Assembly (NCBI RefSeq): GCF_038051995.1
Contig: NZ_CP150290.1
Coordinates: 228,501 to 292,500 of the forward strand
Length of the DNA: 64,000 nucleotides
Origin: Paenibacillus sp. FSL H8-0537
GTDB lineage: Bacteria > Bacillota > Bacilli > Paenibacillales > Paenibacillaceae
Direction of reading: 5' to 3'
The notes below the pieces were generated by a model. It did no database searches and had not been told where the DNA came from. It saw only the letters and a program-made list of their open reading frames with translations. Positions 16,080-25,883 of the stretch are shown in pieces. A program made the translations under genes and the position numbers. Within the stretch, counting starts at the first letter, position 1. Every line of letters starts with the position of its first letter.

Positions 16080-17768
16080 TTACGATCCCGGCGGCTCTAA
16101 AATTTGGCCGATGAGATAAGCAATACGGAAGCGCAAATTGTCGTTGTCATTTCGCAGCTTGCGGCCTGTAAGCTGCTCGCATTTTTCCAAGCGGTAAATG
16201 ACGGTATTGCGGTGTACGAACAGCTGCTTTGCCGTTTCGGCGATCTGGCAGTTGTTGCTGTGGTAAACGACGAGCGTTCGCATCAGCTCGCTGCGCTCTT
16301 TGTCCTCCAGCCGGTTCAGCTCCTTGAACATGTCGTTGTGAAATTTTCTCAGCTCCTGGGCTGGCAGCAAGCGAAGCAAATCCGTCAGCTCCTTGGCATG
16401 GTAAAACTGCACGAATCGGCGCTTGCGGCTGGTGAATGCTGTCTCCCAGGCGTCAACCGCTTCCTTGTAGGTCGCAGGAATGTCGGTCAGCTTCTTGACC
16501 GGGTTGCCAATGCCGAAGGAGACGGGGATGCCTGAGCTTTCGAATACCTGATCACTGATTCGAGCCAGCAGTTCTGGTGCCACTGTCTGAGCTTCCTCGG
16601 GCTGGAAGGTGAGCAGGAGCACAAGCCAGCTTTTCTTGCTGAAAATGATAAAGGACAGCCCCTGCTCCTTGAAAGCGGCCTTTAAGCTGTCATACAGCTC
16701 CTCATAGTCGGCTAGCTGCTGTTCTTCAAACGGCTTTGCTTTGAATGATGCTTGGAAAACGGCTTTGAATGCTGCAGTGTTGGCGGGTTCATCAGCGCTG
16801 CTATCTGGCTTTGCCACAATACACAAGGAGGAAGTGGTGCCAGCGTTCAGGCCATACCGTTGGCCGCGGCGCAGCATTTCCTGCTCGGAGGTGACGAGGC
16901 CGTCTACAAAATCCGAAAACAGATCATTTTTGTAGCGCCGCGACCGCTCCTTGACCGCCTGCGTCTTCAGCAGCTCAAAGCTAATGACGTTGGCAGCTTG
17001 TTCCATAGCGAGCGCCGGAAGCTGCTGGAGCTGGTACGAATGCTGGAGTGAGACGAGAAAGCCTTGCGGCTGATACGTCTTGATCGGATGCACGGCAACA
17101 TGGTTGAAGACGCTGGGCTCAGGGGCAGTCAGGCAGAAGACGGATTCCTTGTCCTGTGCGCTCAGCGAGCCTACTGCCAAGGAGATTTGAGGGAGCATGC
17201 GGGAATACGGCTCTTTCTGAAAATGGGACGAAGCCGCAACTAGCGTAAGCTTCGAATCAAACAGCAGCGTAGGGCTGCTCAGCAGCGCCGCGAGCTCCTG
17301 AACAATTTCGTGAATCCCCTGTCCCTTGAGCACAATATTGGAAAAGTGGCGATGGCTCTCCAGCGCATATCGCAGCTCATCGGTCTGCTTCTCCAAAATA
17401 AAGCCCAGCGATTGATTGAGTATATCGCCAAGCGACACATCAAGCGACAATTCAATAAGCGGGAATTGCAGCTCATTCGCTCGGGCGATAGCGGCTTCCG
17501 GCATTTCGGCAAGGAAACGCTTCGTCTTGATGCCGAGGCCTGCACAGCCGACGGCGGCCATTGAGGTGATTAGCGCGACGAGATCCTGCGGCGTATCTTT
17601 AAGTGCATAAGCAGTCGTGACGAGCAGCTCCTGCGGCTTAATATAATGAATGATATCCGGGGCATCCATTAAATTGACGGTGCTGACCTTGCGGTTTAGT
17701 CCGGCGTGCCCGGCAGCAACCGTCGAGCCGGAGAGGGAAGGTATTTTCAATAGATCGGCTAAAATCAT
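16080..17768 (-). CDS. pucR: PucR-family regulator of purine catabolism
   Basis: 562 residues. It has the N-terminal PucR domain (LADLLKIPSLSGSTVAAG...TVNLMDAPDIIHYIKPQELLVTT), a central GGDEF-like/CdaR region, and a C-terminal HTH_30 (CQIAETAKQLFVHRNTVIYRL). Start ATG 17768 is preceded by AGGAAG; an upstream ATG at 17864 has no ribosome site. It is divergent from the allantoate and ureidoglycine genes, the usual arrangement for control by PucR. A near-match to the B. subtilis PucR box lies between them. Confidence 0.9.
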   Translation of the reverse strand: MILADLLKIPSLSGSTVAAGHAGLNRKVSTVNLMDAPDIIHYIKPQELLVTTAYALKDTPQDLVALITSMAAVGCAGLGIKTKRFLAEMPEAAIARANELQFPLIELSLDVSLGDILNQSLGFILEKQTDELRYALESHRHFSNIVLKGQGIHEIVQELAALLSSPTLLFDSKLTLVAASSHFQKEPYSRMLPQISLAVGSLSAQDKESVFCLTAPEPSVFNHVAVHPIKTYQPQGFLVSLQHSYQLQQLPALAMEQAANVISFELLKTQAVKERSRRYKNDLFSDFVDGLVTSEQEMLRRGQRYGLNAGTTSSLCIVAKPDSSADEPANTAAFKAVFQASFKAKPFEEQQLADYEELYDSLKAAFKEQGLSFIIFSKKSWLVLLLTFQPEEAQTVAPELLARISDQVFESSGIPVSFGIGNPVKKLTDIPATYKEAVDAWETAFTSRKRRFVQFYHAKELTDLLRLLPAQELRKFHNDMFKELNRLEDKERSELMRTLVVYHSNNCQIAETAKQLFVHRNTVIYRLEKCEQLTGRKLRNDNDNLRFRIAYLIGQILEPPGS

Positions 17769-17856
17769 CGGTTCCGCTTCCTCGCTCTCTTCATGTGAGA
17801 ATAGATAACGCGAATATATCATTTTTATAGCTGAAAAACAATGAAAATAAGTTAAT

Positions 17857-17869
17857 GTAACCAATGAAC
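17857..17869 (-). promoter_or_regulatory. Candidate PucR box
   Basis: The minus strand reads GTTCATTGGTTAC. It matches 11 of 13 positions of the B. subtilis PucR box WWWCNTTGGTTAA as I recall it, and lies in the divergent region between pucR and the allantoate gene. Confidence 0.5.
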
Positions 17870-17997
17870 AGTTATATCATTAGTTAAGTTGAACAATGAC
17901 TTGCTCGTGTGCCGGTGATTATAATGAAGGTATGTTAGATAAACTGTGCGATTGGAAGAGGATAGGAAGCGGACTAGCGTCAGAAGGAGGTGGCACC

Positions 17998-19311
17998 ATG
18001 AGTGGCAGCGCACTGGGAACGGTAAAAGAGCGGGAAGCGCTTATTTCGTCGCTTGCTGAAGATTTGGAACAGCTGCTGGTATGGTTGTCTGGTTATGGAA
18101 GGCAGGAAGGCGGCGGAGTGACGCGGCTGTTGTATTCTGAAGCATGGAAGGAAGCGCAGCTGGCGCTTGCTGAACGAATGCGTATGAGCGGGCTTATGCC
18201 TTCCTTCGATCGGGTGGGCAACTTGTATGGCAGGCTGGAGGGGGCGGAAGTCGCCCTTCCCTCTATCCTGACTGGCTCTCATGTCGATACAGTCAAAAAC
18301 GGCGGCCTATACGATGGCGCGTTTGGCATAGCGGCAGGGATTATAGCGCTGGATTATTTGAAAAAGCATTATGGAGCGCCTAGGCGCAGCCTGGAGGTTG
18401 TATCCTTTTGTGAAGAGGAAGGCAGCCGTTTTCCCATCGCTTATTGGGGCTCTGGCAGTGTGACGGGCCGCTTTAAGCTGGAGGATGCGGAAAGCGTAGC
18501 CGATACGGATGGTGTGCGGCTGGAGGATGCCATGCGGCAGGCGGGCTTCGGTGCTGAGGGAAGTGCTGCGGGCAAAGGCGTGGATGGGCCGAGCGAAGCT
18601 GAACGGCGCGACATTGCGGCTTTCGTGGAAATTCACGTGGAGCAGGGAATTGTGCTGGAGCGCGAGCAATTGCAAATCGGAGTGGTTGAGGCGATTGTAG
18701 GCCAGCAGCGCTATACGGTAACGGTGACGGGCGAAGCCAACCATGCGGGAACGACGCCAATGGTTTGGCGCAAGGATGCCATGCGCGGAGCTAGCAAAAT
18801 GATTGATTGGCTGCTGGATGCCGCTGCTCAGCAAGGGGCTCCGCTCGTGGCGACAACAGGCTATATGGAGGTTCGGCCAAATGTAACGAATGTCATACCG
18901 CGGGAAGTATCCTTTACCGTTGATGTACGGCATACGGATGAACGGGCTCTGGCGTTATTTTGCGGCCAATTTCATGAGCGCTTTGGCGAAATCGCTGCCT
19001 CCCTGGGGCTTGAGCTGCATATTAAGCATTGGATGAATACGGCTCCGGTCGGTATGGATGAACAGCTGACTAGGCAGGTGGAGCAAATTTGCGAGCGAAA
19101 TGGCATTGCTCACCGCCGCATGGTCAGCGGAGCGGGGCATGATGTGCAGGAGCTGCAAAGCATTTGCCCTTCAGCAATGATTTTTGTTCCAAGCCGTGAT
19201 GGAGTTAGCCATTCGCCGCTTGAGCATACCGATTCGCTGCAGCTTGCAGAAGGGACGGCCGTGCTGATAGAGCTTTTATACCAACTTGCCTATGGAGAGG
19301 GTTCCCTATGA
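17998..19311 (+). CDS. Allantoate amidohydrolase / N-carbamoyl amino acid hydrolase family
   Basis: 437 residues of the M20 metallopeptidase-like family. Metal-site motifs are GSHVDTVKNGGLYDG (His, Asp), EEEGSRFP (Glu-Glu), EIHVEQG and the C-terminal VSHSPLEHT. The dimerisation domain holds GEANHAGTTPM. The family includes PucF/AllC and N-carbamoyl-L-amino acid hydrolases. PucR and a PucG-like transaminase as neighbours favour allantoate to ureidoglycine. The start ATG follows AGAAGGAGGTGG, and the stop overlaps the next start (ATGA). Substrate assignment rests on context. Confidence 0.88.
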   Translation: MSGSALGTVKEREALISSLAEDLEQLLVWLSGYGRQEGGGVTRLLYSEAWKEAQLALAERMRMSGLMPSFDRVGNLYGRLEGAEVALPSILTGSHVDTVKNGGLYDGAFGIAAGIIALDYLKKHYGAPRRSLEVVSFCEEEGSRFPIAYWGSGSVTGRFKLEDAESVADTDGVRLEDAMRQAGFGAEGSAAGKGVDGPSEAERRDIAAFVEIHVEQGIVLEREQLQIGVVEAIVGQQRYTVTVTGEANHAGTTPMVWRKDAMRGASKMIDWLLDAAAQQGAPLVATTGYMEVRPNVTNVIPREVSFTVDVRHTDERALALFCGQFHERFGEIAASLGLELHIKHWMNTAPVGMDEQLTRQVEQICERNGIAHRRMVSGAGHDVQELQSICPSAMIFVPSRDGVSHSPLEHTDSLQLAEGTAVLIELLYQLAYGEGSL

Positions 19312-20558
19312 AAAAATATAAAGATTTATCCCCTACGCCGCGTACGATTATGACTCCGGGTCCGGTAGAGGTTGACCCGCGTGTGCTTCGCGCGATGTCT
19401 TATCCGATTTTGGGGCAGTTTGACCCCGAATTTACAGGTCTGATGAATGAAACGATGGGCATGCTTCGCGAGCTGTTCCAGACGGAAAATGAGTGGGCGT
19501 TCCCGATCGATGGCACATCGCGCTCCGGGCTGGAAGCGGTGCTGACGAGCGTCATTGAGCCGGGCATGAAGGTGCTGATTCCGATCTATGGCCGCTTCGG
19601 TCATCTGCTTGCGGAAATTTCCGAGCGCTGTGGGGCAAATCTAGTGATCTTGGAGCAGGAGTGGGGTCAGGTGTTTGACCCTGATGAGGTCATTAGAGCG
19701 ATTAAACGCGAGCAGCCTGCTGTCGTGGCGTTGGTGCATGGCGAAACGTCGACGGGGCGCATACAGCCGCTGGCAGAAATCGGCCGAGCGTGCCGGGAGC
19801 TGGATGTGCTGTTCATTGTAGATGCGGTTGCGACGATTGGCGGTGTTCCGGTCGAGACGGACAACTGGTGTATCGACGCTGTCATTGGCGGAACGCAGAA
19901 ATGCTTGTCCGTCCCTTCGGGCATGGCGCCAATTACGTATAACAGCCGAATGGAGCGGCATATCATGCAGCGCAAGCGTATTGAACGCGGGCTGCGTGAT
20001 CCGGGCGAACCGCTGCCCCAGCTGGGCCGGACGATTCGGAGCAACTATTTTGACCTCAGCCAGCTTCAGGATTATTGGAGTGCAGCGCGGCTGAATCATC
20101 ACACGGAAGCGACATCGATGCTGTATGCGCTGCGCGAAGGGCTGCGGATTTTGCTGGAGGAGGGGCTGGAGGCGCGTTTTGCCCGCCATCTGCTTAATGA
20201 GCGTGCGCTCGTCTCCGGCATTGAGGGGATGGGACTGGAGCTTTATGGCAATCCGGCATGCAAGCTGCCTGTTGTCACCTGCGTCGTTATTCCGGACGGC
20301 GTGGATGGTGAAGCAGTCCGAGCGATGCTGCTGGAGCAGTTCAGTATTGAAATTGCCAGCTCATTCGGTGTATTGAAGGGGAAAATATGGCGGATTGGCA
20401 CGATGGGCTATAGCTGCCGCAAGCAAAATGTGCTGCAGGTTCTCGGCGCGCTAGAAGCTGTCTTGACCTATTATGGTGTGGACGTTGCTAAAGGTGCTGC
20501 TGTGCAGAAGGCACTCGCTGTCTATCGGGAAGCGGAAGCTGGCAGCAGCTTGCATTAA
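19308..20558 (+). CDS. pucG: Class V aminotransferase, probable (S)-ureidoglycine-glyoxylate transaminase
   Basis: 416 residues, fold type I PLP enzyme. The PLP lysine is about K198 in GGTQKCLSVPSG, and the Asp of FIVDAVATIGG binds the cofactor nitrogen. The N-terminus TPRTIMTPGPVEVDPRVL is typical of the alanine/serine-glyoxylate aminotransferase group that includes B. subtilis PucG. Its start overlaps the allantoate hydrolase stop by four bases, so the two are translationally coupled. Together they would turn allantoate into ureidoglycine and transfer the amino group to glyoxylate. A terminator follows. Confidence 0.87.
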   Translation: MKKYKDLSPTPRTIMTPGPVEVDPRVLRAMSYPILGQFDPEFTGLMNETMGMLRELFQTENEWAFPIDGTSRSGLEAVLTSVIEPGMKVLIPIYGRFGHLLAEISERCGANLVILEQEWGQVFDPDEVIRAIKREQPAVVALVHGETSTGRIQPLAEIGRACRELDVLFIVDAVATIGGVPVETDNWCIDAVIGGTQKCLSVPSGMAPITYNSRMERHIMQRKRIERGLRDPGEPLPQLGRTIRSNYFDLSQLQDYWSAARLNHHTEATSMLYALREGLRILLEEGLEARFARHLLNERALVSGIEGMGLELYGNPACKLPVVTCVVIPDGVDGEAVRAMLLEQFSIEIASSFGVLKGKIWRIGTMGYSCRKQNVLQVLGALEAVLTYYGVDVAKGAAVQKALAVYREAEAGSSLH

Positions 20559-20670
20559 GTCGTCCAGTGGGTGCCTGCTGAGCTGGGAGAGCATTTGTCC
20601 CGTTGGGGGCAGGGGCTCCTGCCCTCCTGCCCGTGTAATAGCAATCGCTTGGCATAGTGAATAGAGTAGG

Positions 20671-20697
20671 AGTCCGCCCATTGTGGCGGGCTTTTTT
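20671..20697 (+). terminator. Intrinsic terminator after pucG
   Basis: AGTCCGCC/GGCGGGCT stem with loop CATTGT and a T6 tail. In the rest of 20559-20952, only a TATAAT at 20888-20893 with a weak -35 suggests a promoter for the next gene; nothing else was seen. Confidence 0.85.
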
Positions 20698-20952
20698 CTA
20701 TTTGATCGTGTTAGCGAGTTTTTACTGCCTGGACAGTATGAATCTGGTTGCGTTTGTGCTGAGGCTAATGGGCAAGTGGGGGAGGTTTGTTGAAGGTTTG
20801 TTATAAAATGTGGTGTTATCTAACATGACTAAAAACGAGGCATTCTTTTTGGTTACTATAGACAATGTAAAAAATCTGCATTCCCCTTATAATGATGTTA
20901 GTAAATAGTACTTAATAAGTTATGAAACATAACATAATAGGGGGATTAAAGG

Positions 20953-22278
20953 ATGGAACAAACTAAAAAATCGCGTCAGCCATTTTACAAAGGACTATTT
21001 TTTCAAATTATGCTGTCAATTGTGGCAGGTATTGCGGTTGGATACTTGTGGCCTACGTTCGGCGTAGCCCTGAAGCCTGTCGGGGACGGCTTTATCCGCC
21101 TTATTAAAATGGTCATTGCGCCGCTCGTTTTCGTCGTTGTTGTGCTGGGCATTGCCAAGGTGGGCAACATTAAGACGGTAGGGCGGATCGGCGGGAAGAC
21201 GCTGCTTTATTTTGAAGTGATCACGACGCTTGCACTCATTATCGGGATGGTCATTGCGAATCTAATGAATCCCGGCGCTGGCATGAACATTGATCCGGCA
21301 ACGCTATCGACGGACGGGGTTGAGCAGGCGACGAAAAACGGTCATTTGCCTAGCGGCTCGGAGTTTTTCCTCAACATTATCCCAGAGAGTGCTGTAGCGG
21401 CATTTTCAACGAATACAATGCTGCAGGTATTGCTGGTTTCCTGCTTCGTGGGTTTTGCCATTGTTCATATCGGCGGCCGTACGTCTGAGGTTCTAGTCGA
21501 TTTTCTGGATCATGTAAGCAAAGTTATCTTTCAAATTATGGGCTATATTATGAAGCTTACGGCAATAGCTACATTTGGTGCGATGGCCTTTATGGTCAGC
21601 CAATATGGCGTTCAGACGCTGATGGCATTCGGCAAGCTTTTCCTTGCCATGACGGTCGCGTGTGTGCTGTTCCTGCTCCTGCTGGCTGTTGTCATGCGAG
21701 TGTTCGTGGGCATTAGCCTATGGAAGCTGATCATGCTGGTGCGGGAGGAAATCGTATTTGCCTTTGCCACAGGCTCGACGGAGGCGGTTATGCCGCAGCT
21801 CATGAACAAATTTGAAAAAGCGGGCTGTGACCGCGCTGTAGTCGGACTAGTTGTGCCGACAGGCTATTCGTTTAATTTGGATGGCGCCTCCATCTATCTT
21901 TCGCTTGCTGTAGTGTTTTTGGCGCAGGCGACAGGTGTAGATCTCGGTTTGAAGGAGCAACTGGTGCTGCTTGGCGTGTTATTGCTTACCTCGAAAGGGA
22001 TGGCGGGCATTCCGGGCTCGGCATTTGTCGCCTTATCCGCTACTGCGGCAAGCACAGGCTCTATATCGATGGCTGCGGTTGCGCTCATGCTGGCGCCTGA
22101 CCGCATTATGGGCAACTTCCGGACGACGGTCAACATTATTGGCTATTCGGTCGCGACGTTTGTAATTGCCCGCTGGGAGGGGCTGCTCGATAAGGGGCTT
22201 GCGCAGCAGGCCATGCAGCGCAAGGCGGTGGCTGAGGCTCCGGGTGTGGTTGAGAAAGCGCCGGTTGTCAGCAAATAA
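20953..22278 (+). CDS. Dicarboxylate/cation symporter (DctA/GltP family)
   Basis: 441 residues, multi-helix DAACS-family symporter. Family signatures include RLIKMVIAPLVF near residue 47, the serine-rich hairpin region FAFATGSTEAVMPQL, and the substrate/Na site FNLDGASIYLSLAVVFLAQATG, which resembles DctA (FNLDGTSIY) more than glutamate carriers; the Thr of NxDGT is Ala here. It likely imports C4-dicarboxylates with protons or sodium. It stands alone with a GGGGG ribosome site. No DctSR-type two-component system adjoins it. Confidence 0.9.
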   Translation: MEQTKKSRQPFYKGLFFQIMLSIVAGIAVGYLWPTFGVALKPVGDGFIRLIKMVIAPLVFVVVVLGIAKVGNIKTVGRIGGKTLLYFEVITTLALIIGMVIANLMNPGAGMNIDPATLSTDGVEQATKNGHLPSGSEFFLNIIPESAVAAFSTNTMLQVLLVSCFVGFAIVHIGGRTSEVLVDFLDHVSKVIFQIMGYIMKLTAIATFGAMAFMVSQYGVQTLMAFGKLFLAMTVACVLFLLLLAVVMRVFVGISLWKLIMLVREEIVFAFATGSTEAVMPQLMNKFEKAGCDRAVVGLVVPTGYSFNLDGASIYLSLAVVFLAQATGVDLGLKEQLVLLGVLLLTSKGMAGIPGSAFVALSATAASTGSISMAAVALMLAPDRIMGNFRTTVNIIGYSVATFVIARWEGLLDKGLAQQAMQRKAVAEAPGVVEKAPVVSK

Positions 22279-22369
22279 ACGATTGAGGCTGCGGGGCTGT
22301 TTATGCATGGATAAGTGAGGCCTGGGTGGCAATTGGAGGGGGAAGCGGAGAAGCTATGCTTGCCCCAGC

Positions 22370-22642
22370 TCAGGGTCCGAAAAAAAGCACGGCGAGCGGT
22401 GAAAACATAAAAATATACCAGCTGAGCAGCAGAAAGTTGACCGTTGCGATAGCTGCGCACCAACTAGATTGTTTCCTAGCCTGGAATGGGCCGAATAAGC
22501 TTATGATTGAGCCTGCTAGGCTGCTTGCAAACCCAATAAGCCACTGCGAGCCGAACAGCTGTAGTTTTGTTATTAAAAAATAGACGGTTAAAAGTGCCAT
22601 ACATGCGGCTAATAAGGTAAGTGTGCTGCGTGCTTTGCTCAT
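22370..22642 (-). CDS. Small membrane protein, function unknown
   Basis: 90 residues with three predicted membrane helices (about 5-25, 32-52, 62-85). AAGGAG lies 8 bases before the ATG, which supports a real gene despite its size. It is convergent with the dicarboxylate transporter. No family recognised. Confidence 0.65.
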   Translation of the reverse strand: MSKARSTLTLLAACMALLTVYFLITKLQLFGSQWLIGFASSLAGSIISLFGPFQARKQSSWCAAIATVNFLLLSWYIFMFSPLAVLFFGP

Positions 22643-22802
22643 TTGATCAGCTCCTTGTCTTTTTATTTTAGAAAAATAATGCGGATTGAAGAAGTACTAA
22701 CTTTGTGTAGTACTTCTTTTTAGCGTGTCTTTATTTGCGCGCGAGATATTTCCCTTCAAAAATGCCATAATAGAAAAAAAGCTGGCAGGGGGTGACAGAG
22801 TG

Positions 22803-23321
22803 ATGACAGAGCGTGTTTATTCTTTTCCACCCGTCATTGATGAGCGGGCCCGCGTGCTGGTGCTGGGGACGGCGCCGAGCGTGAAATCGCTGGAGCATCG
22901 CCAGTTCTACGGTCATCCGCGGAACTATTTTTGGGGAATGGTGTATGGGTTGTTTGACGCTGGAGCACCGGACGAGGATTATGCGAAGCGGCTCGCTTTT
23001 TTGCAGGAGCATCGGCTGGCGGTGTTCGACGTCATTGAATCCTGCGAGCGCGAGGGCAGCCTTGATGTGAACATTAAAGATGAGAAGCCCAATGATCTGC
23101 CAGCGCTGCTGGCGCAATATCCGGGGCTGCGCTGCTTTGCATTTAATGGAACGAAGGCGTACGATACGTTTCGAAAATATTTTCGCGAGCATCGGGCGTT
23201 TGACTCGCTCGCGCTGCTCAAGATGCCGTCAACGAGCCCGATTCCGACGCAGAAAATGCGAAACCTTGAGGACCGGATCGAAGCGTGGCGCGGCATTATT
23301 CCTTTTTTGGAAAAACAGTAA
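22803..23321 (+). CDS. DNA-deoxyinosine glycosylase (uracil-DNA glycosylase superfamily)
   Basis: 172 residues of the family 6 (hypoxanthine-DNA glycosylase) branch. Visible motifs are VLVLGTAPSVKSLEHRQFYG with the catalytic-region Asn of GHPRNYFWG, and the C-terminal loop MPSTSPIPTQKM. It removes deaminated adenine (hypoxanthine) from DNA. ATG 22803 has GGGGGTGA upstream; the reading frame stays open further 5' but has no ribosome site there. Confidence 0.88.
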   Translation: MTERVYSFPPVIDERARVLVLGTAPSVKSLEHRQFYGHPRNYFWGMVYGLFDAGAPDEDYAKRLAFLQEHRLAVFDVIESCEREGSLDVNIKDEKPNDLPALLAQYPGLRCFAFNGTKAYDTFRKYFREHRAFDSLALLKMPSTSPIPTQKMRNLEDRIEAWRGIIPFLEKQ

Positions 23322-23402
23322 TCGCCCTTAAGCGTTGAAATTGCAGGGATACGTGTATATAGTAGAAGCATACGTTAAGACTGAAAATACAGGAGCACGA
23401 GC

Positions 23403-23849
23403 ATGTCAGAAAGAATGAACGTCAGCATTAAGCTGGAAAGCAGGCAGGATGGCGCTGTTCAGGTGGGTGAGCACCGCGGAGAGCTGTTTCGCAAGGACCG
23501 CTCGCTCTATATCCGCTATGAGGAAACGGTCGAAGGCGAAGCGAATTCAGAGCCAATCAGGTCGCTTATTCGCTATCGCCAAGGCGAGCTGCTTATTACG
23601 CGCCGGGGAGCGGTAGATTCGGAGCAGCTTTTCGCTATTGGCGGCAAGCGGGCTGGACGCTATCGGTCCCCATTTACGTCTTTTCAAATGGAGACGGAGA
23701 CGGGGCAGCTCGCGCTTCAGGCGGAGGGCGCTGCTGCAGGAGAACTGGCGGAGCCTCCTTTTTCAATAGAATGGAAGTATGATTTGTGGATCGACGAGCA
23801 TTTATCTGGCCGATTTCATATTCGGCTGCATATTCAGGGGGAACAGTAA
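23403..23849 (+). CDS. ywiB: DUF1934 beta-barrel protein (YwiB-like)
   Basis: 148 residues, predicted all-beta calycin-like barrel. No enzymatic motif is evident. Its stop is two bases before the argS start, and the argS ribosome site (AGGGGGAA) lies in its last codons, so the two are co-translated. In B. subtilis the homologue ywiB also precedes argS. Function unknown. Confidence 0.85.
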   Translation: MSERMNVSIKLESRQDGAVQVGEHRGELFRKDRSLYIRYEETVEGEANSEPIRSLIRYRQGELLITRRGAVDSEQLFAIGGKRAGRYRSPFTSFQMETETGQLALQAEGAAAGELAEPPFSIEWKYDLWIDEHLSGRFHIRLHIQGEQ

Positions 23850-23851
23850 CG

Positions 23852-25531
23852 ATGAGTGGAAATGTATTAGAACAATTGTATGAGCAGGTAAAAGCGGCTA
23901 TTGCCGATGCGGCAGTAGCCGGCGGGCTCGCAGCACGCGAGGAGCTTCCGGCATTCGTGCTGGAGGTGCCTAAGGATAAAGAGCATGGCGATTTGGCGAC
24001 CAACGCAGCGATGCAGCTGACTAAGCTGGCGAAGAAAAATCCGCGGATGATCGCCGAAACGATTATCGCGAATCTCGACTATGCGAAAGCATCGATCCAA
24101 TCGGCTGAAATTGCGGGGCCAGGCTTCATTAACTTCCGTATGGACAAAAGCTATTTGTACAGCGTTGTTGGCGAGGTTGTCTCAGGTGGCGACAACTATG
24201 GACGTACGCAAATCGGCGCAGGCAAGCGCGTGGAGATGGAGTTCGTCAGCGCTAACCCAACGGGCAGCCTTCATCTTGGACATGCACGCGGTGCGGCGGT
24301 TGGCGATGCGCTGTGCAATGTGCTTGAATATGCGGGCTTCGAAGTGACCCGCGAATATTATATTAACGACGCCGGCAATCAGGTGAACAACCTGGCAAAG
24401 TCGATTGAAGCGCGCTACCAGCAGGCGCTGGGCAAGGAAGCGGAGATGCCGGAGGACGGCTACCACGGCGCGGATATTATTGGTTTCGGAGGGCTGCTTG
24501 CTGAGCAGGAAGGCGATCGTCTGCTGAGCCTCAGCACGGAGGACCGTCTGGAGTTTTTCCGCAGCTTCGGCCTGGAGCGCGAGCTGGACAAGATCAAGCA
24601 TGATCTTAATCGCTTCCGCGTTGGCTTCGATATCTGGTACAGCGAAACGTCGCTTTACAAGAACGGCAAGGTTGAGCAGGCGCTGGAAGCGCTCAAGGAA
24701 AAGGGTCATGTATACGAGGAAGAGGGCGCAACCTGGCTCGATACGATGCCTTTCGGCGATGACAAAAATCGCGTGCTCGTCAAAAATGACGGCTCCTACA
24801 CCTATTTGACGCCCGACATCGCATACCATATGGACAAGTACAGCCGCGGCTACGACCGGATGATCAATATCTGGGGTGCAGACCACCACGGCTACATTCC
24901 GCGCGTTAAAGCGGCGATGGAGGCGCTTGGCAACGATCCAGGCAAGCTGGTCGTATTGATTGCCCAGATGGTCAGCCTGTTCCAGGACGGCGAAAAGGTG
25001 AAAATGTCCAAGCGTACCGGCAAAGCGGTAACGATGCAGGATTTGATGGATGAGGTAGGCGTAGACGCCATCCGTTATTTCTTCACGATGCGCAGCATGG
25101 ACTCGCATCTGGATTTTGATATGGATCTCGCGATTTCGACATCCAACGAGAACCCGGTGTTTTATGTGCAATATGCGCATGCGCGGATTTGCAGCATTTT
25201 CCGTCAGGCACAGGAGCAAAGCCTTGCGCTGCTGCCGCTTGAGCAGATCGACCTCAGCAAGCTGACGTCGGAAGCCGAATATGACCTGCTGCGCAAGCTC
25301 GGAGAGCTGCCGCAGGAAGTGGCGGAAGCAGCGGAGCAGTATGCGCCGCACCGCATCGTTCGCTATATATATGAACTGGCCTCCCAGTTCCACAGCTATT
25401 ACAGAGCAGAACGCGTTATTACCGAAGACGCGGCGCAGACTCAAGCACGCCTTGCGCTGCTTGGCGCTATTCGCACCGTCATTGCAAATGCGCTTCGCCT
25501 CGTCGGTGTTTCGGCCCCGCAACAAATGTAA
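23852..25531 (+). CDS. argS: Arginyl-tRNA synthetase
   Basis: 559 residues, class I synthetase. It has the N-terminal Add-1 domain, the HIGH-type signature in [15 protein letters not shown] (about residues 131-145), a KMSKR-like [14 protein letters not shown] (about 386-399), and the C-terminal DALR anticodon-binding domain ending [11 protein letters not shown]. It charges tRNA-Arg. The ATG 23852 is preceded by AGGGGGAAC. No T-box leader is present. An intrinsic terminator follows. Confidence 0.97.
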   Translation: MSGNVLEQLYEQVKAAIADAAVAGGLAAREELPAFVLEVPKDKEHGDLATNAAMQLTKLAKKNPRMIAETIIANLDYAKASIQSAEIAGPGFINFRMDKSYLYSVVGEVVSGGDNYGRTQIGAGKRVEMEFVSANPTGSLHLGHARGAAVGDALCNVLEYAGFEVTREYYINDAGNQVNNLAKSIEARYQQALGKEAEMPEDGYHGADIIGFGGLLAEQEGDRLLSLSTEDRLEFFRSFGLERELDKIKHDLNRFRVGFDIWYSETSLYKNGKVEQALEALKEKGHVYEEEGATWLDTMPFGDDKNRVLVKNDGSYTYLTPDIAYHMDKYSRGYDRMINIWGADHHGYIPRVKAAMEALGNDPGKLVVLIAQMVSLFQDGEKVKMSKRTGKAVTMQDLMDEVGVDAIRYFFTMRSMDSHLDFDMDLAISTSNENPVFYVQYAHARICSIFRQAQEQSLALLPLEQIDLSKLTSEAEYDLLRKLGELPQEVAEAAEQYAPHRIVRYIYELASQFHSYYRAERVITEDAAQTQARLALLGAIRTVIANALRLVGVSAPQQM

Positions 25532-25554
25532 TATTACCCATGCAGACAAAGATC

Positions 25555-25608
25555 AGCCTTTGCGGCAGCGGTGGCAGACAGCTACTCGTGCCGCAAGGGC
25601 TTTTTTTT
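25555..25608 (+). terminator. Intrinsic terminator of ywiB-argS
   Basis: AGCCTTTGCGGCA pairs with TGCCGCAAGGGCT around an 18-20-base loop and is followed by T8. Confidence 0.85.
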
Positions 25609-25660
25609 CAAAGAAATGGAGCATAATACGGTCTAAAGGCAAGTGGCCCCAGATACTTCC

Positions 25661-25720
25661 TTTCTCGGAATGAAACGCGCTGCGCCGCCAGAGGATGGCG
25701 ACAGCCGTTTCACCTTGAAA
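25661..25720 (+). repeat. Palindromic repeat family, copy A
   Basis: Hairpin with outer arms TGAAACG (25671-25677) and CGTTTCA (25706-25712) and an inner GCCGCCA/TGGCGACAGC stem, flanked by TTTCTCGGA and CACCTTGAAATATAGG. Confidence 0.8.
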
Positions 25721-25815
25721 TATAGGAAAGGATATGATTATCCATCCATTCTCTACATTTCTCGGACTGAAACGCGCTGCGCCGCCGGAGGTGGCGACAG
25801 CCGTTTCACCTTGCT
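25717..25815 (+). repeat. Palindromic repeat family, copy B
   Basis: A full unit of about 98 bp, from GAAATATAGG to CACCTTG. Outer arms are TGAAACG (25768-25774) and CGTTTCA (25802-25808). It directly follows copy A. Its final TTG is the first half of a good -35 (TTGCTT, 25811-25816). Confidence 0.85.
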
Positions 25816-25839
25816 TTAACCAAGGTATGCTATTATACT
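25811..25839 (+). promoter_or_regulatory. Sigma-A promoter at the edge of repeat B
   Basis: TTGCTT, 17 bases, then TATACT (25834-25839), 45 bases before the next gene. The -35 overlaps the end of the repeat. Confidence 0.6.
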
Positions 25840-25883
25840 AATTGTCGAAAATGGACAACATCATAGAGAGCGAGGGAAAATTC

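Noticed and set aside
24182..25549. 455-codon frame on the minus strand opposite argS
   Set aside because: A shadow of the codon bias of argS. The protein is rich in His, Arg, Leu and Val with no recognisable motif.
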